Source: Coprinellus micaceus (Eukaryota > Basidiomycota > Agaricomycetes > Agaricales > Psathyrellaceae). Taken from it: a stretch of DNA of 64,000 nt. The stretch covers positions 2,046,001 through 2,110,000 of the forward strand of contig OX596343.1 of assembly GCA_951394405.1 (NCBI GenBank), in the 5' to 3' direction. Under the pieces are notes generated by a model. The model ran no database searches, was not told the origin of the DNA, and worked only from the letters and a program-made list of their open reading frames with translations. This document shows positions 12,351 through 24,000 of this stretch, in pieces. Position 1 is the first letter of the stretch. The number at the start of each line of letters is the position of its first letter. The translations under genes and the position numbers were made by a program.

Positions 12351-12940
12351 TCAGTCGACTACAGTCGGTCGTTGAGGGATGGGATAAATTAAATTGATTG
12401 AGCCAGTATTGAAGAGAGAAAAGTATCCTTCGTCCAGTGAGCCGCCAATGGCCCTGGTTAAGTCGGGGAAGCAAGTATGGATGTTGAGCTCATCCTTCCC
12501 ATGCTTAACCACATAGCCTCCTTCTTTAGTGATGTGGGGATTGTAGGTGTATACGCACAGAAGACTTGGTTTGGGAGGGGGTGGATTGGGATCAAGACCT
12601 CGAGGCTCACGAAGGGGCAGCGGTGAGCTAGTTGGATGTTCGGCAACAAACAACTGTGGGCGACCAACACGACTCACAAATAGCTTAGATTTAACTTCAC
12701 AAAACACATCCTCGTGTGACCATGCCCTCTTGCAGAGTTGTGAACACTCCGCTGTTACCGAGAACGTCTATGGCTGCCCATTGTGTGTGCAGCCCTGGGA
12801 GCCATTGGGGGATATGATTGGCCTGGACGTCTCCAGTGAAGATGTGAGATGAGACGAGAGTTTGTTCAAGTGTGCGAGTGTTGTTGTATTCGGCAGTGGG
12901 GAGCCCGGTTTGAAGGGATGAGGGTGAGGAGAACAAGGCT
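12351..12940 (-). other. Unidentified coding-like segment
   Basis: A minus-strand frame gives a Pro-containing, low-bias protein stretch with segments such as SRVGRPQLFVAEHPTS and YNPHITKEGGYVVKHG, ending in VVD-stop with TGA. A second frame just upstream (12.94-12.70 kb) reads TAEYNNTRTLEQTLVSSH and may be an earlier exon. I do not recognise the family. It could be a broken host gene or transposon cargo. The terminal TGA would read Arg if CpG mutation created it. Confidence 0.3.
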
Positions 12941-13039
12941 CAGGCAGGTTAGGGCGAGTATGTTCGGCAAGTCTTTCTCACACTCATCTTGGAGAACAAT
13001 TGTCAGGTTTAAGAAGTTGACGGGCACCTACTAGCCTGA

Positions 13040-13277
13040 CACTGCACGCAAACCAAATTATTTGGGCCAAAATAAGGGAAGAATAAGTTTGGAAATAACT
13101 TGAGTATTTTTTTGTTGTTTTGTTGAAAATAATTTGCTGGAAATAGGCCACATTCCCAGCCAAATTTGTCCTATCAGGGCAAATTATTTGGTCTGAAATA
13201 ACTTTCAGAATAATCAAGTTATTTTGTTGCTTATTCTGGACTTATTTGGGCACAAATAATTTGCTTTGCGTGCAGTG
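13040..13277. mobile_element. 238-bp MITE, CACTA-like ends, TGA target duplication
   Basis: The ends are inverted repeats: left CACTGCACGCAAACCAAATT, and right (reverse complement) CACTGCACGCAAAGCAAATT. Similarity continues to about 37 bp (ATTTGGGCCAAAATAAG against ATTTGTGCCCAAATAAG). The element is flanked by TGA at 13037-13039 and again at 13278-13280. Ends starting CACT with a 3-bp target duplication fit the CACTA/Plavaka superfamily. The interior has several AAATTATTTG-type subterminal motifs and no open frame. It could have been moved in trans by a Plavaka-type transposase such as the one at 4-7 kb. Confidence 0.85.
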
Positions 13278-13445
13278 TGAGCACTTGAGTTCAAGTTCGA
13301 AGATGGATGTAGGTATATAATTGCATAGGTACGAGGGTAATATGTAATTATACAACTAACAAGAAAAGAAAAGACCAACGACTAGGGCCTAAGCAGTCAA
13401 ATCACAGGAGCGGGAGGGGAGAGGGGAGCAGGATCTGAATCCTGT

Positions 13446-14400
13446 CTATAAACTTTGAAATTGGTTGAGGGTAGAACGGCTGGGCGCGTGGCTCAAGGAT
13501 ACTCCAGCTTGATTGGGTCGTGGTACTCTCCGGGGACTAGGTACGTGCCAAATGTCAGTGAACCCTGAAGGATGTCCAACACTCACTAGCTGCAAGCATA
13601 TCATTGATGGCACCAACAAGATCGTCACGGGCGGCATACTCATATGTGTCCCGAACTTCTCTAACCAACTGACTACAAACCTTGAAGGCCTCGTAAGCCT
13701 TCTTGAGGGAGTCTGGGACCGCGGCGGCGTCGAACTTGTTCTGAACCGTCGGCACGACACCCTGGGCAATTGAATCCTGGTGCCGCTGATTGAGGTCCAT
13801 ATACCTCTTGAAAACAAGCGCATGACAGCCAACCAAATAGAAAAGAAAATCAATGTCTGTACTCTTCCCTCCTCTCTGGCGTATATTAGTCAGTTACAGG
13901 GTCATCATAACACGACCTGTGTATGACACATACCCTCTCGTGGAGAAGGCACAGGTGCCTGCAGAGGCTCATCGAGGACAACGTGGGCGAGGAAGCGTTC
14001 AGCGATGCCGACGATGACGCAGTGAACGACTTCCTAGTTCTAGAGCATATTGTACGGATAGTGGGCATTGCGTCGGTAGGGAAGAGGACAAGGTAGGTAG
14101 GGAGGAGGACAAGGTAGGCCAAAACTGGGTGGTTGTTGGAATGTGTCGGTGAATTCCTGAACCTATTTAACTTCTGGAAGGCGGAACCCTGAAGAACCAA
14201 CAGACTGGTACGCGTGGCTCTGAGGGTGACAAATGAGTCCCCACAGATGTTTGACTCTCTAGAACCCAAAGGGGAAAGGGCACCAACCCTTCCCGTCTTG
14301 GTGCCGCCACACCTGCAAGAGACTCTTCCCATTCATTTGGGTTGTCTCCCCCGACCCCGAAGAGATCCCTTGGCCAGCAGACTCAACCCTGGACAATACT
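13446..14400 (-). other. Unidentified minus-strand open frames
   Basis: A minus-strand segment at 13836-13555 reads as a helical, charged protein (for example KFDAAAVPDSLKKAYEAF and VREVRDTYEYAARDDLVG), possibly one exon of a decayed gene. Neighbouring frames are low-complexity. I could not join a full model and do not recognise the family. Confidence 0.3.
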
Positions 14401-15669
14401 GAGCTAGCAAACAATAGGTAGTTTGAAGAAATTCGGCTATGCATGAGGCTGGGGTTGAATCACCCTTCGGTGGCTTGTGAGATTAGATTCAAGTTTAAGA
14501 ATCTGTCACGAGCTTTGTCTCCGATTCACTATATCTAGCGCATCTGCTAGCACTATGGTGAGTAGATCAGGGAGGATTTGTTGCCAATCGTACTTATGTG
14601 GATTCAGTACTGTGACGTTTAATGGGTTCCCCGACTAGGCGCCCAGCGATCGACACTTCGTGGGCGCTACTTCTGTGGGACCAATGTAGCGGCCCTGTTT
14701 GGAAGCAAGTAAACAGCCCCTCAGTTGTACATCTAGTACTCGGGTCACTTTACTGCTCACTAGACCTGGAATCGCAGATGTAGCAGTGCTGCCCAACCCA
14801 TGAGGAGAGTCTGTAGCGAGGTGAGGACATTTAGCTCCGAGACACACGAGGCGTCTCCGAGTCGTTTCAAAGTTTGGCCACAATTCCAGATGTTTCTCAC
14901 AGAGAACCACACTATTTGCTCTGTTTGTAAATAGAGGCTTGACAAGATGTCAGCTGCGGAACGAGCCAAGCAATGTGTTGCATTGAAGCCAAACTGCGCC
15001 ATAATAAATTTTGGAGAGGGATGCACCAAACATTTGGGACCCACCTTTGGCACGGTTATCTTGCGTGCGGTAATCCTCTCACCTCGGAGAAGGCAGCGTG
15101 CATTTGAGTCGGAAGGAGCATGGTCGAATAACCTGTGCCGCTCACAAACCTCTCACAACCTTGTTTCTGCCTAGAGCTTTGAAAGTTGGTTGGAACGTGA
15201 TGGGCATTGGCACCGCATGCCAGGCAACACCATTCAATATACCACGTCCATCAGCCTCCTGCTACTACCCTTTTCTCTCATTTCAACACAGGAACCTCTC
15301 GTTCTCCAATTTCGGAACTCTTAGACTTTGAGCACGACTTGAACGACCTTACTAATGGAAGGAGGCACCTTTTTGGAGGCCACAGGCTGGGCTGAAGCGA
15401 GCCCCAGGGACATGTGGAAGGATGAATCAGTTCTTCCCCACCATCACCCCATGGTTGGAAGCGGTGGGAGCTTTGGGTGAGTAATATCGCTACAAAATGC
15501 CACCTGGACAAACCAACGCCCCCTCTAGATATATGCGGACTGGCCAGGCTATCAACAAGGGTTTTGGTTACCATTCTGTCCCTCACATCCTTCCAGACTT
15601 GTTTTTGCACTCTCCTACCGATTTCTCGTACTCATTCTCTGTGGTATGTACCCTAGTCATCTGTAGCTT
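14401..15669. other. No recognisable gene
   Basis: I see only short open frames on both strands, without conserved motifs. The right end may contain the 5' part or promoter of the forkhead gene that follows. Confidence 0.4.
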
Positions 15670-16685
15670 ATGCCCTGCCTGATCCTTTTAAAGCTGGGCG
15701 TGGTCGACCATATGAAGGAAGTTGCCTTTGACCCATTGGCCTCTCCGTTCTGCCTCTCCCAAGGTCAAATTCCACCTGGTGAGCCAGCGATTCTCAAGGA
15801 CCTAACCCAGCTGAATATCGCCTTCGACACTTCTGTAGGCAGATACGGCCACGCTCACCCTAACCATCGAGCTGCACCCTCAATATACGACAGCGTTCAG
15901 ACTGCTCAGTGGGCATCAAGCCCCACACCACATGAACCTAGACGGCACTTGCCTGCAACCTTGAAGCGGAAGGCATATGACACAGTGGCCGAGATAGATG
16001 TCCAACCGCAGTACACTGACAATATCATTGCTGTGGACAAGGAGAGAAGGCTCAGGGACAAACTTGGCATCCGTTCAAATCACCCGTTAGGCCTCTGGGC
16101 CTTACCCAATGACGCCCAATCCCATGAACAACCACCGTACTCACAGCCTATCCTTATCCAGCTTGCGATTATCGGTAGTCCAGGTCGGCGTGCAACATTC
16201 CACGAGATAGTCGACGCAATTTCATGAAGGTTCGCCTTCTACGGCACCGAAGGGTACAGCCCAGCGACAGGATGGCAGGTGCGCCTGGAATCGTGCTCGG
16301 GGTGATGACGTCTGATGACCCTGATGCATTCGAGTAGAACTTGATCCGTCACCAATTGAGCCTAAACCAATTGTTTGTGAAGGAAAGGCGCCACCGAAGT
16401 GAACATGCTTTGAGGTACGGCAGCTGGTGGGTGCTCGATTATAGTCGGGGCGGTGGATACAAGCGCCCTCGCCAGAAAGGCGGCATTGCGGGAAATGATT
16501 GCCGAGTACCTGCCGCATCGTGCACCAATCCGTGGCGAGGTTTCGCCTTTGCTCAACATTTCTGCCTCGCCCTCGAAGGTTTTTCAACCTTACCTCCCTT
16601 CGCAGCAAATACATTTTACTTCACTTACATATTCTGCTACCAACCCCTCTTTTCATACGTCGGAAGTGCTAGCAATGTTGTGTGA
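15670..16685 (+). pseudogene. Forkhead-domain transcription factor, disrupted
   Basis: The frame from 15670 leads into a forkhead (winged-helix) domain: QPPYSQPILIQLAIIGSP then FHEIVDAIS. TGA at 16225-16227 interrupts it, and the same frame resumes RFAFYGTEGYSPATGWQ. A 59-bp intron (16279-16337, GTGCGC..GAGTAG) joins to NLIRHQLSLNQLFVKERR, and then SWWVLDYSRGGGYKRPRQ. The helix-3 signature (IRHxLSLNxxFVK) and the wing (SWWxLD) are classic forkhead features, so this was a DNA-binding regulator. Besides the TGA, the protein-like reading moves to another frame after KRPRQ (KAALREMIAEYLPHRAP), suggesting a frameshift near 16.47 kb. The start codon is uncertain and upstream exons may exist. A nonsense allele of a recently active gene is also possible. 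Confidence 0.75.
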
Positions 16686-17755
16686 GGTTTGTTGTGGGTC
16701 TGATGGCGCGTGTCATTGACCCATCAATGCCGAAAGAGGTATGGTGAAATCTCTGCAATCCGAGCAGGCAGGACTGCTGCTGACGCTCCAAGACGGCGAT
16801 CATATTCAGGGCCCTGGCGTGACTGTGACCATATCCGACATTCACCCATAGGTGGCCTTACCCCGCCGTGGCCTCACAGGGGTATTGACACGCACTTGCT
16901 TCTGGAACAGGCGACGGTTAGGAGGGCCGTGGAGCTCTCAATTGTGATAGAGCTGCGGGGTCCACAAGGGCGACAAGAGATCAGGGCCAAGCTGTCTGGT
17001 TACAGCAGTTGAGTACAGGCACAACGAAGGGAACCAGAAAGGATTGCACAAGGCAGGTAGATATTCAACCAGCTTCCACTAGGTGCTTCTAGAACGAGGG
17101 AAACTAAAGGCACGGATTGGATGAATATGGGTGCCGTTTCTCAGTGTGGTGATCCTAAATCTGGATCGGTTCATTGAAATGTAGTGCAGGGATGTATCAC
17201 AATCACAATGGACGCACCTCTCTAGGGATAGAATATCACGATGGCGACTGTCAGGGAATATATGGGTGCCTCTCTTCTTGTTCCGGGCATAGTTTTCAAT
17301 ACATTACTCGTTTGTAGTCGAGTCCTAGCCAAAGGAGGTGGGTAGAACAAGGAAGGGGTACGAGACGGAGACAGTCGCTCCAGGCGTTGTTCTGCATCTA
17401 CAAGGCAGATAAATATCGCTGTGCTGGAGGAGCCAGTTGGATCGGATGAGGTGGAACTCAGCGTACGGTGGGAGAACCTTAGGATTATGCTGATGTATCT
17501 ACAGAACCCGATCCCATAAGGGTATCCGGTCTTCAGTCATGCCCCAAAGGGAAAGCATTTCATCGTCACGGCCCTTCCGCATTTTTACACCACACAGGAA
17601 TTCCGAACCTTTGGCTGCCCCACCCTCATGGTTCCCGTCGAGGTTTTTGTTAGCGTCACCGTGTCTCGGATCGTCAAAAGGTGTTCGATGAGGTGGCGAT
17701 GTTCACAAGTTATACTGTTGTGGGCTAACGATACCTCCCTCCCTCACTAGGCGGG
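16686..17755. other. No confident gene
   Basis: Short plus-strand frames occur (for example GDHIQGPGVTVTISDIHP near 16.8 kb), but stops break each one and I could not build an exon chain. Confidence 0.35.
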
Positions 17756-17769
17756 CTCCGCATCGAAAC

Positions 17770-18640
17770 GAGATAATTTGGGATATTGCCTACCAGGTCC
17801 TCCTCCTTTGTGGCTGGACGGACCTTCTGGCATTATCCGCAGTTTGTGATACCTTTCGGGACGCAGCCAGATCAATCATCCACATCCGCATTGCCATCTT
17901 GTTCACTCCCTTCGCACTCAACGCCAATGCTCTACTGGATCAGCTCCAGTCACTCGGGGGGGGTGTGGTTGGTGACATTGCAAACAGATTTACCATGGAG
18001 GACTGGAGCTTTGGTCGTGTGGCGAGGGTGGGCCCATGCAAAACAGCTCATTGCCTGAGTATTGTGGTCCCCGACCGGTTGCGTGCCAAGGCCTTGATGG
18101 CGTGGTTTCAGTGACAAAACACTGGATACATCTGGAAGGCGACGAGGCCGCGCAATGGAGGAATTTCAGCAGGGACTTGCATGGTGGTGGGAGCGACCAG
18201 TCCAACGGGTCTCATGGCGGTACGTGATTCTGTAACACCTAATAATTGATGTTGTAGTTGACGGGGCCGGCTCCAGGGAAGAGCTGTGACCATCTCCTGG
18301 GGCGCCGCTGGCATTGGTCTTGCAACACTGCCGTGCACGGAGACCCCAACCATCTCCATTCTAATGCCCGCTTGCCTGTACAAGGCGACAACCCCAACTT
18401 TGGATGTCCTCGACAACACGGGGAAAGGGGGCCAATGTTTTCACTGGTCTCGTACTTACAGTCAAGATCCTTCCGGCTTCCGGTACCATTTTGTTTGTGA
18501 GGGTCTGTGGTTCTCCAGACGGTCTCATAGGTGCTGGGATGTATGGTGCCCAGGATACATGCCACTGTATAACAAGGTGAAGCTGCGGTGGCTCAATGTG
18601 AGTATCGTCCTTGACCCCTCAGTTCCTCCGCAGTGAGAGC
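17770..18640 (+). pseudogene. F-box-like protein, probably disrupted
   Basis: From about 17.77 kb the frame reads NEIIWDIAYQVLLLCGW, TDLLALSAVCDTFRDAAR and FTPFALNANALLDQLQSL. This resembles the F-box plus linker of the large families of basidiomycete F-box-like proteins, which recruit substrates to SCF ubiquitin ligases. The frame hits TGA at 18112-18114 (MAWFQ-stop) and continues open afterwards (QNTGYIWKATRPRNGG). A later block at 18.29-18.63 kb (ETPTISILMPACLYKATT) may be the next exon. The F-box call rests on pattern resemblance only. The TGA would be Arg if CpG mutation made it. Confidence 0.45.
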
Positions 18641-21046
18641 TGAGATATCCCCTCCATCCCTGATCCTCACTGACTTGCTCCACCACAGACGGATTGATAG
18701 CGCCTCCGAATGGCCAAGCCAATGGATGATAGTTCCTGTAGATATTCGAACCCTCAAGTCTTGATGCTTTGTATAATATCAGAAGTTGTTAGCAGCATTA
18801 TTTGTCGAAATACTCAACTTGGGCTACATATCACAATATAACGGCATCTCTATCACCATTAGATCGCGATTGAACTGTCGAAAAGGGAAGTATGAGGAGA
18901 TGAATGAATGCCACAGCTCCAACATGGCTCTCCCTCTTGAGCTGTTTGGGTCAAATCTGGGTTGGCATTCCCTCCACACGGTAGGTGATACTCCAAAGTC
19001 AGTCTTTGTTTCCTTGTGGGACACCTGATGTTGGGGGTGTCATTTGGCTGCGGGAAGGTACGGCAGCCAAGTCGTTTGAAACTGAAACGAAGGCGAGCCA
19101 AAGGAAGTTCTGACAGAGAGACCCACGCCATGAGCGAGGGAGTCGTGGGAATGGACTTCGGCATTTTCCACCAGGCGCTTCAAGTTGGCTGCAAGCTAAA
19201 CTGAAGAAGTCTATCTGAGTCGAGCAATGGCCATGACATTAGGTTGAAAAAGACACAGAGAGCGACTATGCCGAGTTAGTAGGGTACAGCTGTTCTACAC
19301 TCATGGATTGCTCAGATGCGATCGAGGGGGAAATAACGGCATGCCAATTGCGATTCGTGCCATCGGGGTGCTCGGTTATACAGGTCGCCGCGTACGAGCA
19401 CTTATGGCATACCAAGGGAGCCCCCAGGCCCAGCATTCGAAGCCAGCCTGGCTGATATCTGGCCACGCTGCTATCGGGTGACAGATCGCATGAATAGGGT
19501 AACCTACATCAAAGGGACGGCATCGCACTGGTAACTTTTCAGGAGGAGGCAATAGCCACCGCTTAGATTCCTGATTTATATTTCTTTCATCCAGATACAG
19601 ATGATGGGCCATCATACTGAGGAGGTGACTGGAACCCTTCAATCTGGCTGGATTTTGGTTTTGAGGTTCAAGAGATGCGAGCGAAAAAAGGACACCATAT
19701 ATTGCAGTCGGCGATAGCAACCTCCGACGGCTACCCAAGGTAAACCTTCCGTAGATGCAGCAATCGTCAGGCTTATCCCCATCACCTTTGGCCCACGGTG
19801 AAGGCCTCGGAATGATCCCCCGATTGCCCAAGTGACCCTGCTTCCTGCTTCCAACTGACTGGTTGACTGTTGGTGATTATGAGGATAGGGACATCCAAAT
19901 TGCAGTGTCGTACATGAAATCTCCCACGAACTGAGAGGTGAGTGAGTAAAGCTGCCTGTTTAGCAACATGAATTGGGGGCATTTTTTCTTGCTCACTCAT
20001 CCCTAATCATGACCTGACTACAATCGATCATACACTGCCTTGTGACAGATGGTGGCGAAGGCTATGAGAGGCGAACGGGTTTTATTTTGTCACCTTCAGG
20101 ATCAAGAACGAGTTGTCCATTCCATCTCTGAGTTCCTTAATCCCAAGGGCCAGAATGTGCCTTGTTCTAGAACTGGGTAGACGGAAGGCATTGGGTAATA
20201 GGGCATCAGTGGAGCTTGCATAATATCCAGCCGACCAGCAAGACTTGAAGGCGTCCTCACCAGAGACTGAACCTACTGACAGTGAACGCACTTGATTGAA
20301 ATGAAGGACGGAGTAATGCGAGGCTGAGTACTCTGCCACCAATTGCGAAGATAAATTGCTATTCCTTTAGATATCCTCTCCTTAGCATTTACCTAGATTT
20401 AAGCGATGTTCTCCAAGGATGGTGGTTCTTTTCAGGGAGAAGATCTGGCTTCGTCTTTGAACTTGACTGGCTCGTCTCGGTCGGAGCTGCTATCGGCTTG
20501 ATGGCTTGCACACGGAGTTTTGGCAGTTTCCCGTGACAATCAACAGCAATCCGAAGCAGCTTCACAATCTCTCCTTCGTTCGGCGTTCACTCCCAATCTC
20601 TTCGCCCAGGCTGCTTTACTGAACAGACCACCATTGCGTTCGTGGAAGGGGTGTGGGGATGGGGGACTCCCCTTCAATTGCGACATCTCATGATCAAGTT
20701 GAACATGGCAAGGTCAACGTGTTTGCAACCAAACCTATAACCTTACAGTGATGAGAACAATGTGAAGGGTCGAACCAGCCCGTAAGTGCCATTTCCAGGT
20801 GTTTCGAACTCATATGAAGCCTCACACAGGTTATCTCCTTCCATAGGGGCGTATGGCGTAAGTCCTTCAAGTCTTTTGGGTTTTCTTCAGCCTGACATTT
20901 CTTGAGACCCATTACACATGCTGAATGCCTCCTAGATCCACTAATTGCCATATCGGACTTCTTTGAAAGAAATCCAACACCTTGCATAGATCGGACGTAG
21001 TTGTGCAGGGACATGAGTACCTTATCTGGGGCTCTGAGCACTCCCG
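18641..21046. other. No recognisable gene
   Basis: Open frames on both strands are short and without known motifs. A minus-strand frame at 21065-20694 is the longest, has no recognisable domain, and overlaps the likely 5' region of the next gene. Confidence 0.35.
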
Positions 21047-24000
21047 ATGACTGAGAATAATTCAAATTCTGGTCGGCATGGGGTGAGTCTACTCTGCCTT
21101 TCCTTCCTGGAATGTACTGAAGCCAAGGTGCATCAAAGCTACCGTTTTCCCATGTCTAATCTCAACACCTGGAAAGTGGCAGGTGAAATCAGCAGACTTA
21201 CCAAAACACCCACCGTCTGCATCCCCAAAGTCCAATTACATCGACGTTGGCATCGCGAAAGGAGCTGTGGTCCTCAGCATTCTGGCGAGTCTGTCGCCAT
21301 AAAAGCCGAGAGGTCACCAACCCAAACACCATCTTCCCTCCTCCTGAAGAGCTCACAGTCCCAACGTTGCACAACCAGTAAACAATGGTGTGCCTCCCTG
21401 TCTTCAGCTTCTCTCCACAAACGCTCACCTCGGATTTAGCCTAAATCCACTGCCACCAAGCGTGGCTGCGGTCGCGGTCATGGCTGTGGACGTGGACGCG
21501 GATGTGGGGCGCATAACGCTCCACCTGCAGGGTAGGTGGTCTGATATTCGTTTCCTGTAAATTCGTAATGAGATCCCATTTCCCCTAGCTCCAGCCCTTC
21601 TCCGCTGCCTTCAATAACTTTGGCAGATAGTGTGTCCATCGCTCCCGAGGCTGACAACCCGCAGGAACCTACAGATGACGAGTGAGCACATACCTCCTCC
21701 ACATTCATCGTGCCTAACATATATTATCCAGGATTAGAGCTGATGATTCAACTTCTGACCTGCATCCCCTGTCGATGGAACGGTATGAGAGTGGTTGATA
21801 TCAGCGCTCCTGGCAACCTCTTACTCCTTCTCAGAAGTCTGCCAAACCTCCCTAACGCCCACAAGACCTCTTCCTCACCGGAGAAACCACCCAGTCTGAC
21901 AGAGCCTCGTAAAAGAGGGAATGGCGCTCCCACCTCAGCCTCCGTACTTGTGCCTCCCCCTCAGCCGACAAACACTCCCAAGGCTGTCAAGCAGTGCGAT
22001 ACTCCTTCCAAACGGCAACCTCAGCAATCGCTAGGCTCTAGCACGAACAAGGCTTTACTTGGTGTCTTACACGAAATACGCAGGGCTTCAGCTCGCCTCT
22101 TGACGAACGAATCGTGAGTCTTACTTTCACGTTCATCCTTCGGTCGCTCAATTTGTTGCCATCAAGCGGGGTTGCTGGATCTGAGCCCACCAGACGTTGG
22201 GGCGAGGGTGTCGACTGTAGCGGAACTGTTCCAGGTCTGGGCGTAGCGTATGTGTCTATGTTCTTATTCACCCTGCAGGAGCTCCTGACTGATTCATCGA
22301 TGTAGGCCTGCAAATCCCAGAGCCCCAGAACAACGGCGAAATCTCCAGCGGACCAAAAATCCTGTCAGTGCCCACCCACCCCCGTCGGATCCAACACCTG
22401 CGTCTGTCACCGGATCCGCATCCACACTCCCGCTTGCCCCCTCACCAGAATCTAGCCCCAGGCCTGGGGACAGTGCCTCCACGATCGGCCGTTCTTCTCC
22501 TCATCATCCCGAGACCCCAGAGCCTGAAGATGACCTTGATTTCGATGGCGACAACAGTAGCAAATATGACAACGCCGGTGGGGACGACGGTGGGGATGAC
22601 GGTGGGGACGACGACGAGAATGGTGAATGTGTGACCCATACGCCGTCCCGCAAGAGCTCGGCGTCTTTCTTTTATGCTCCCTGCAAAGATCCATTGGAGG
22701 AGTATGGTGTCTGGACTGGACCCCTTCCCGCCAAAGATGAGGAACTTCACATCAGGCTCGGCCGATCGGTCCCTCCTTCCAACCACTTCATGTCGGGGGC
22801 TGCTGGATTCATGAGACCCGCATGGAAGGTTCGGGAGTTCTACTTCCCTGAGTTCCTTCGCTTCATGACCACGTACAACAAGGATGCACAAGCCTTCCAG
22901 CATTTCCCCCCCGGCTACCTCCCCTACCTTCCAAGCGGTATTGTTACACCCCTGGATGAAGAAACAATCAAGCACGATTGGAACAATGGGCTGGTCCTAC
23001 TCTTGCTGCAGCGGCAACTGTGGGACTTTCAGAACAATCGCCAGCCACCACCCCGTCTTTCTTGTCCAAACCTCCTTCCTTCCTCCTCCACCCACCCTCA
23101 GCAACCATCTCCTCCACCCGCCCTCAGCAACCATCTCCCCCACAACTCCCTACCGATCCCCCCACCAGCTCATCTGCTCCTACTGCGACATCTTCAGTGT
23201 CAGGTTGCCCAATCTGGTCGACTCGCTCAAGGCTACCCACACGTTATTGAGAGTTTGAACCAGCCAGAGACAGCACTGACAAGGATGAAGACCTCTATCT
23301 CGTCAGCAACGAATCAGCTGACGAAGATGGGAGCTCAAGTGCAGGACAGACAGAGTCTGAGGACGGGGGCGCTCACTCCCAAGACCGGACCGAAGCTGAG
23401 ACAGGCTTCCGCAAGCGCAAGCGCTCAGGAGGCAGAACCAAAGGCAAGAAGGGCACGGGAGGGAAGGGGAAGCGAAGGAAGAACAAGCGCAGAAGGTCTC
23501 TCTCCTGTCCTGCTGGATGGGACGATGGCGCAGCCTCGATGGATGTTGACATGGACGACGATCGGCAAACATCGTCCACACCTCGCCCTCAGGAGGGGCT
23601 CTATGGCGGTGAGGGGAGCTGTGCACGATGACGGAAGGACAAAGGCAAGAGGCATGTGGAAGGGGGAGATGATGACGACGAAGATGAGGAGTTCGTGGAT
23701 GAAGCTGAGCGGGCGCGTCGTCGAGAAGCAAAAGGGAAGGGTCGTGCCGTTGACAGCAATCCCCCCCGCAGCCCATCTGCTGGCCCATCGCAACCCTGGC
23801 GTTTCAGCGCTGAGCATGACAGAATGATCAAGGGAATCTGGGACCAAATTCAGGAGATATGCCAAGCCATTGGGAGGTCGGTGAAGTCTGTCATGGGCAG
23901 GGCAGGTCTACGCATTGGGCTACAGTGAGCATTGAACCCATTCAACATTTACCAGCGCTGGCTTTCTCGACAACCAACCTTGCTGTCAGGCCGTAAGTCT

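Noticed and set aside
21783..21834. In-frame TGA at 21796 as another nonsense mutation
   Set aside because: A canonical 52-bp intron (GTATGA..CTTCTCAG) covers it, and the frame continues cleanly after splicing.
22631..23827. 398-residue frame taken as one exon
   Set aside because: The protein-like reading leaves this frame near 22.98 kb; the rest of the frame is a Pro/Arg/Lys-rich shadow of the frame that contains the acidic and basic patches.
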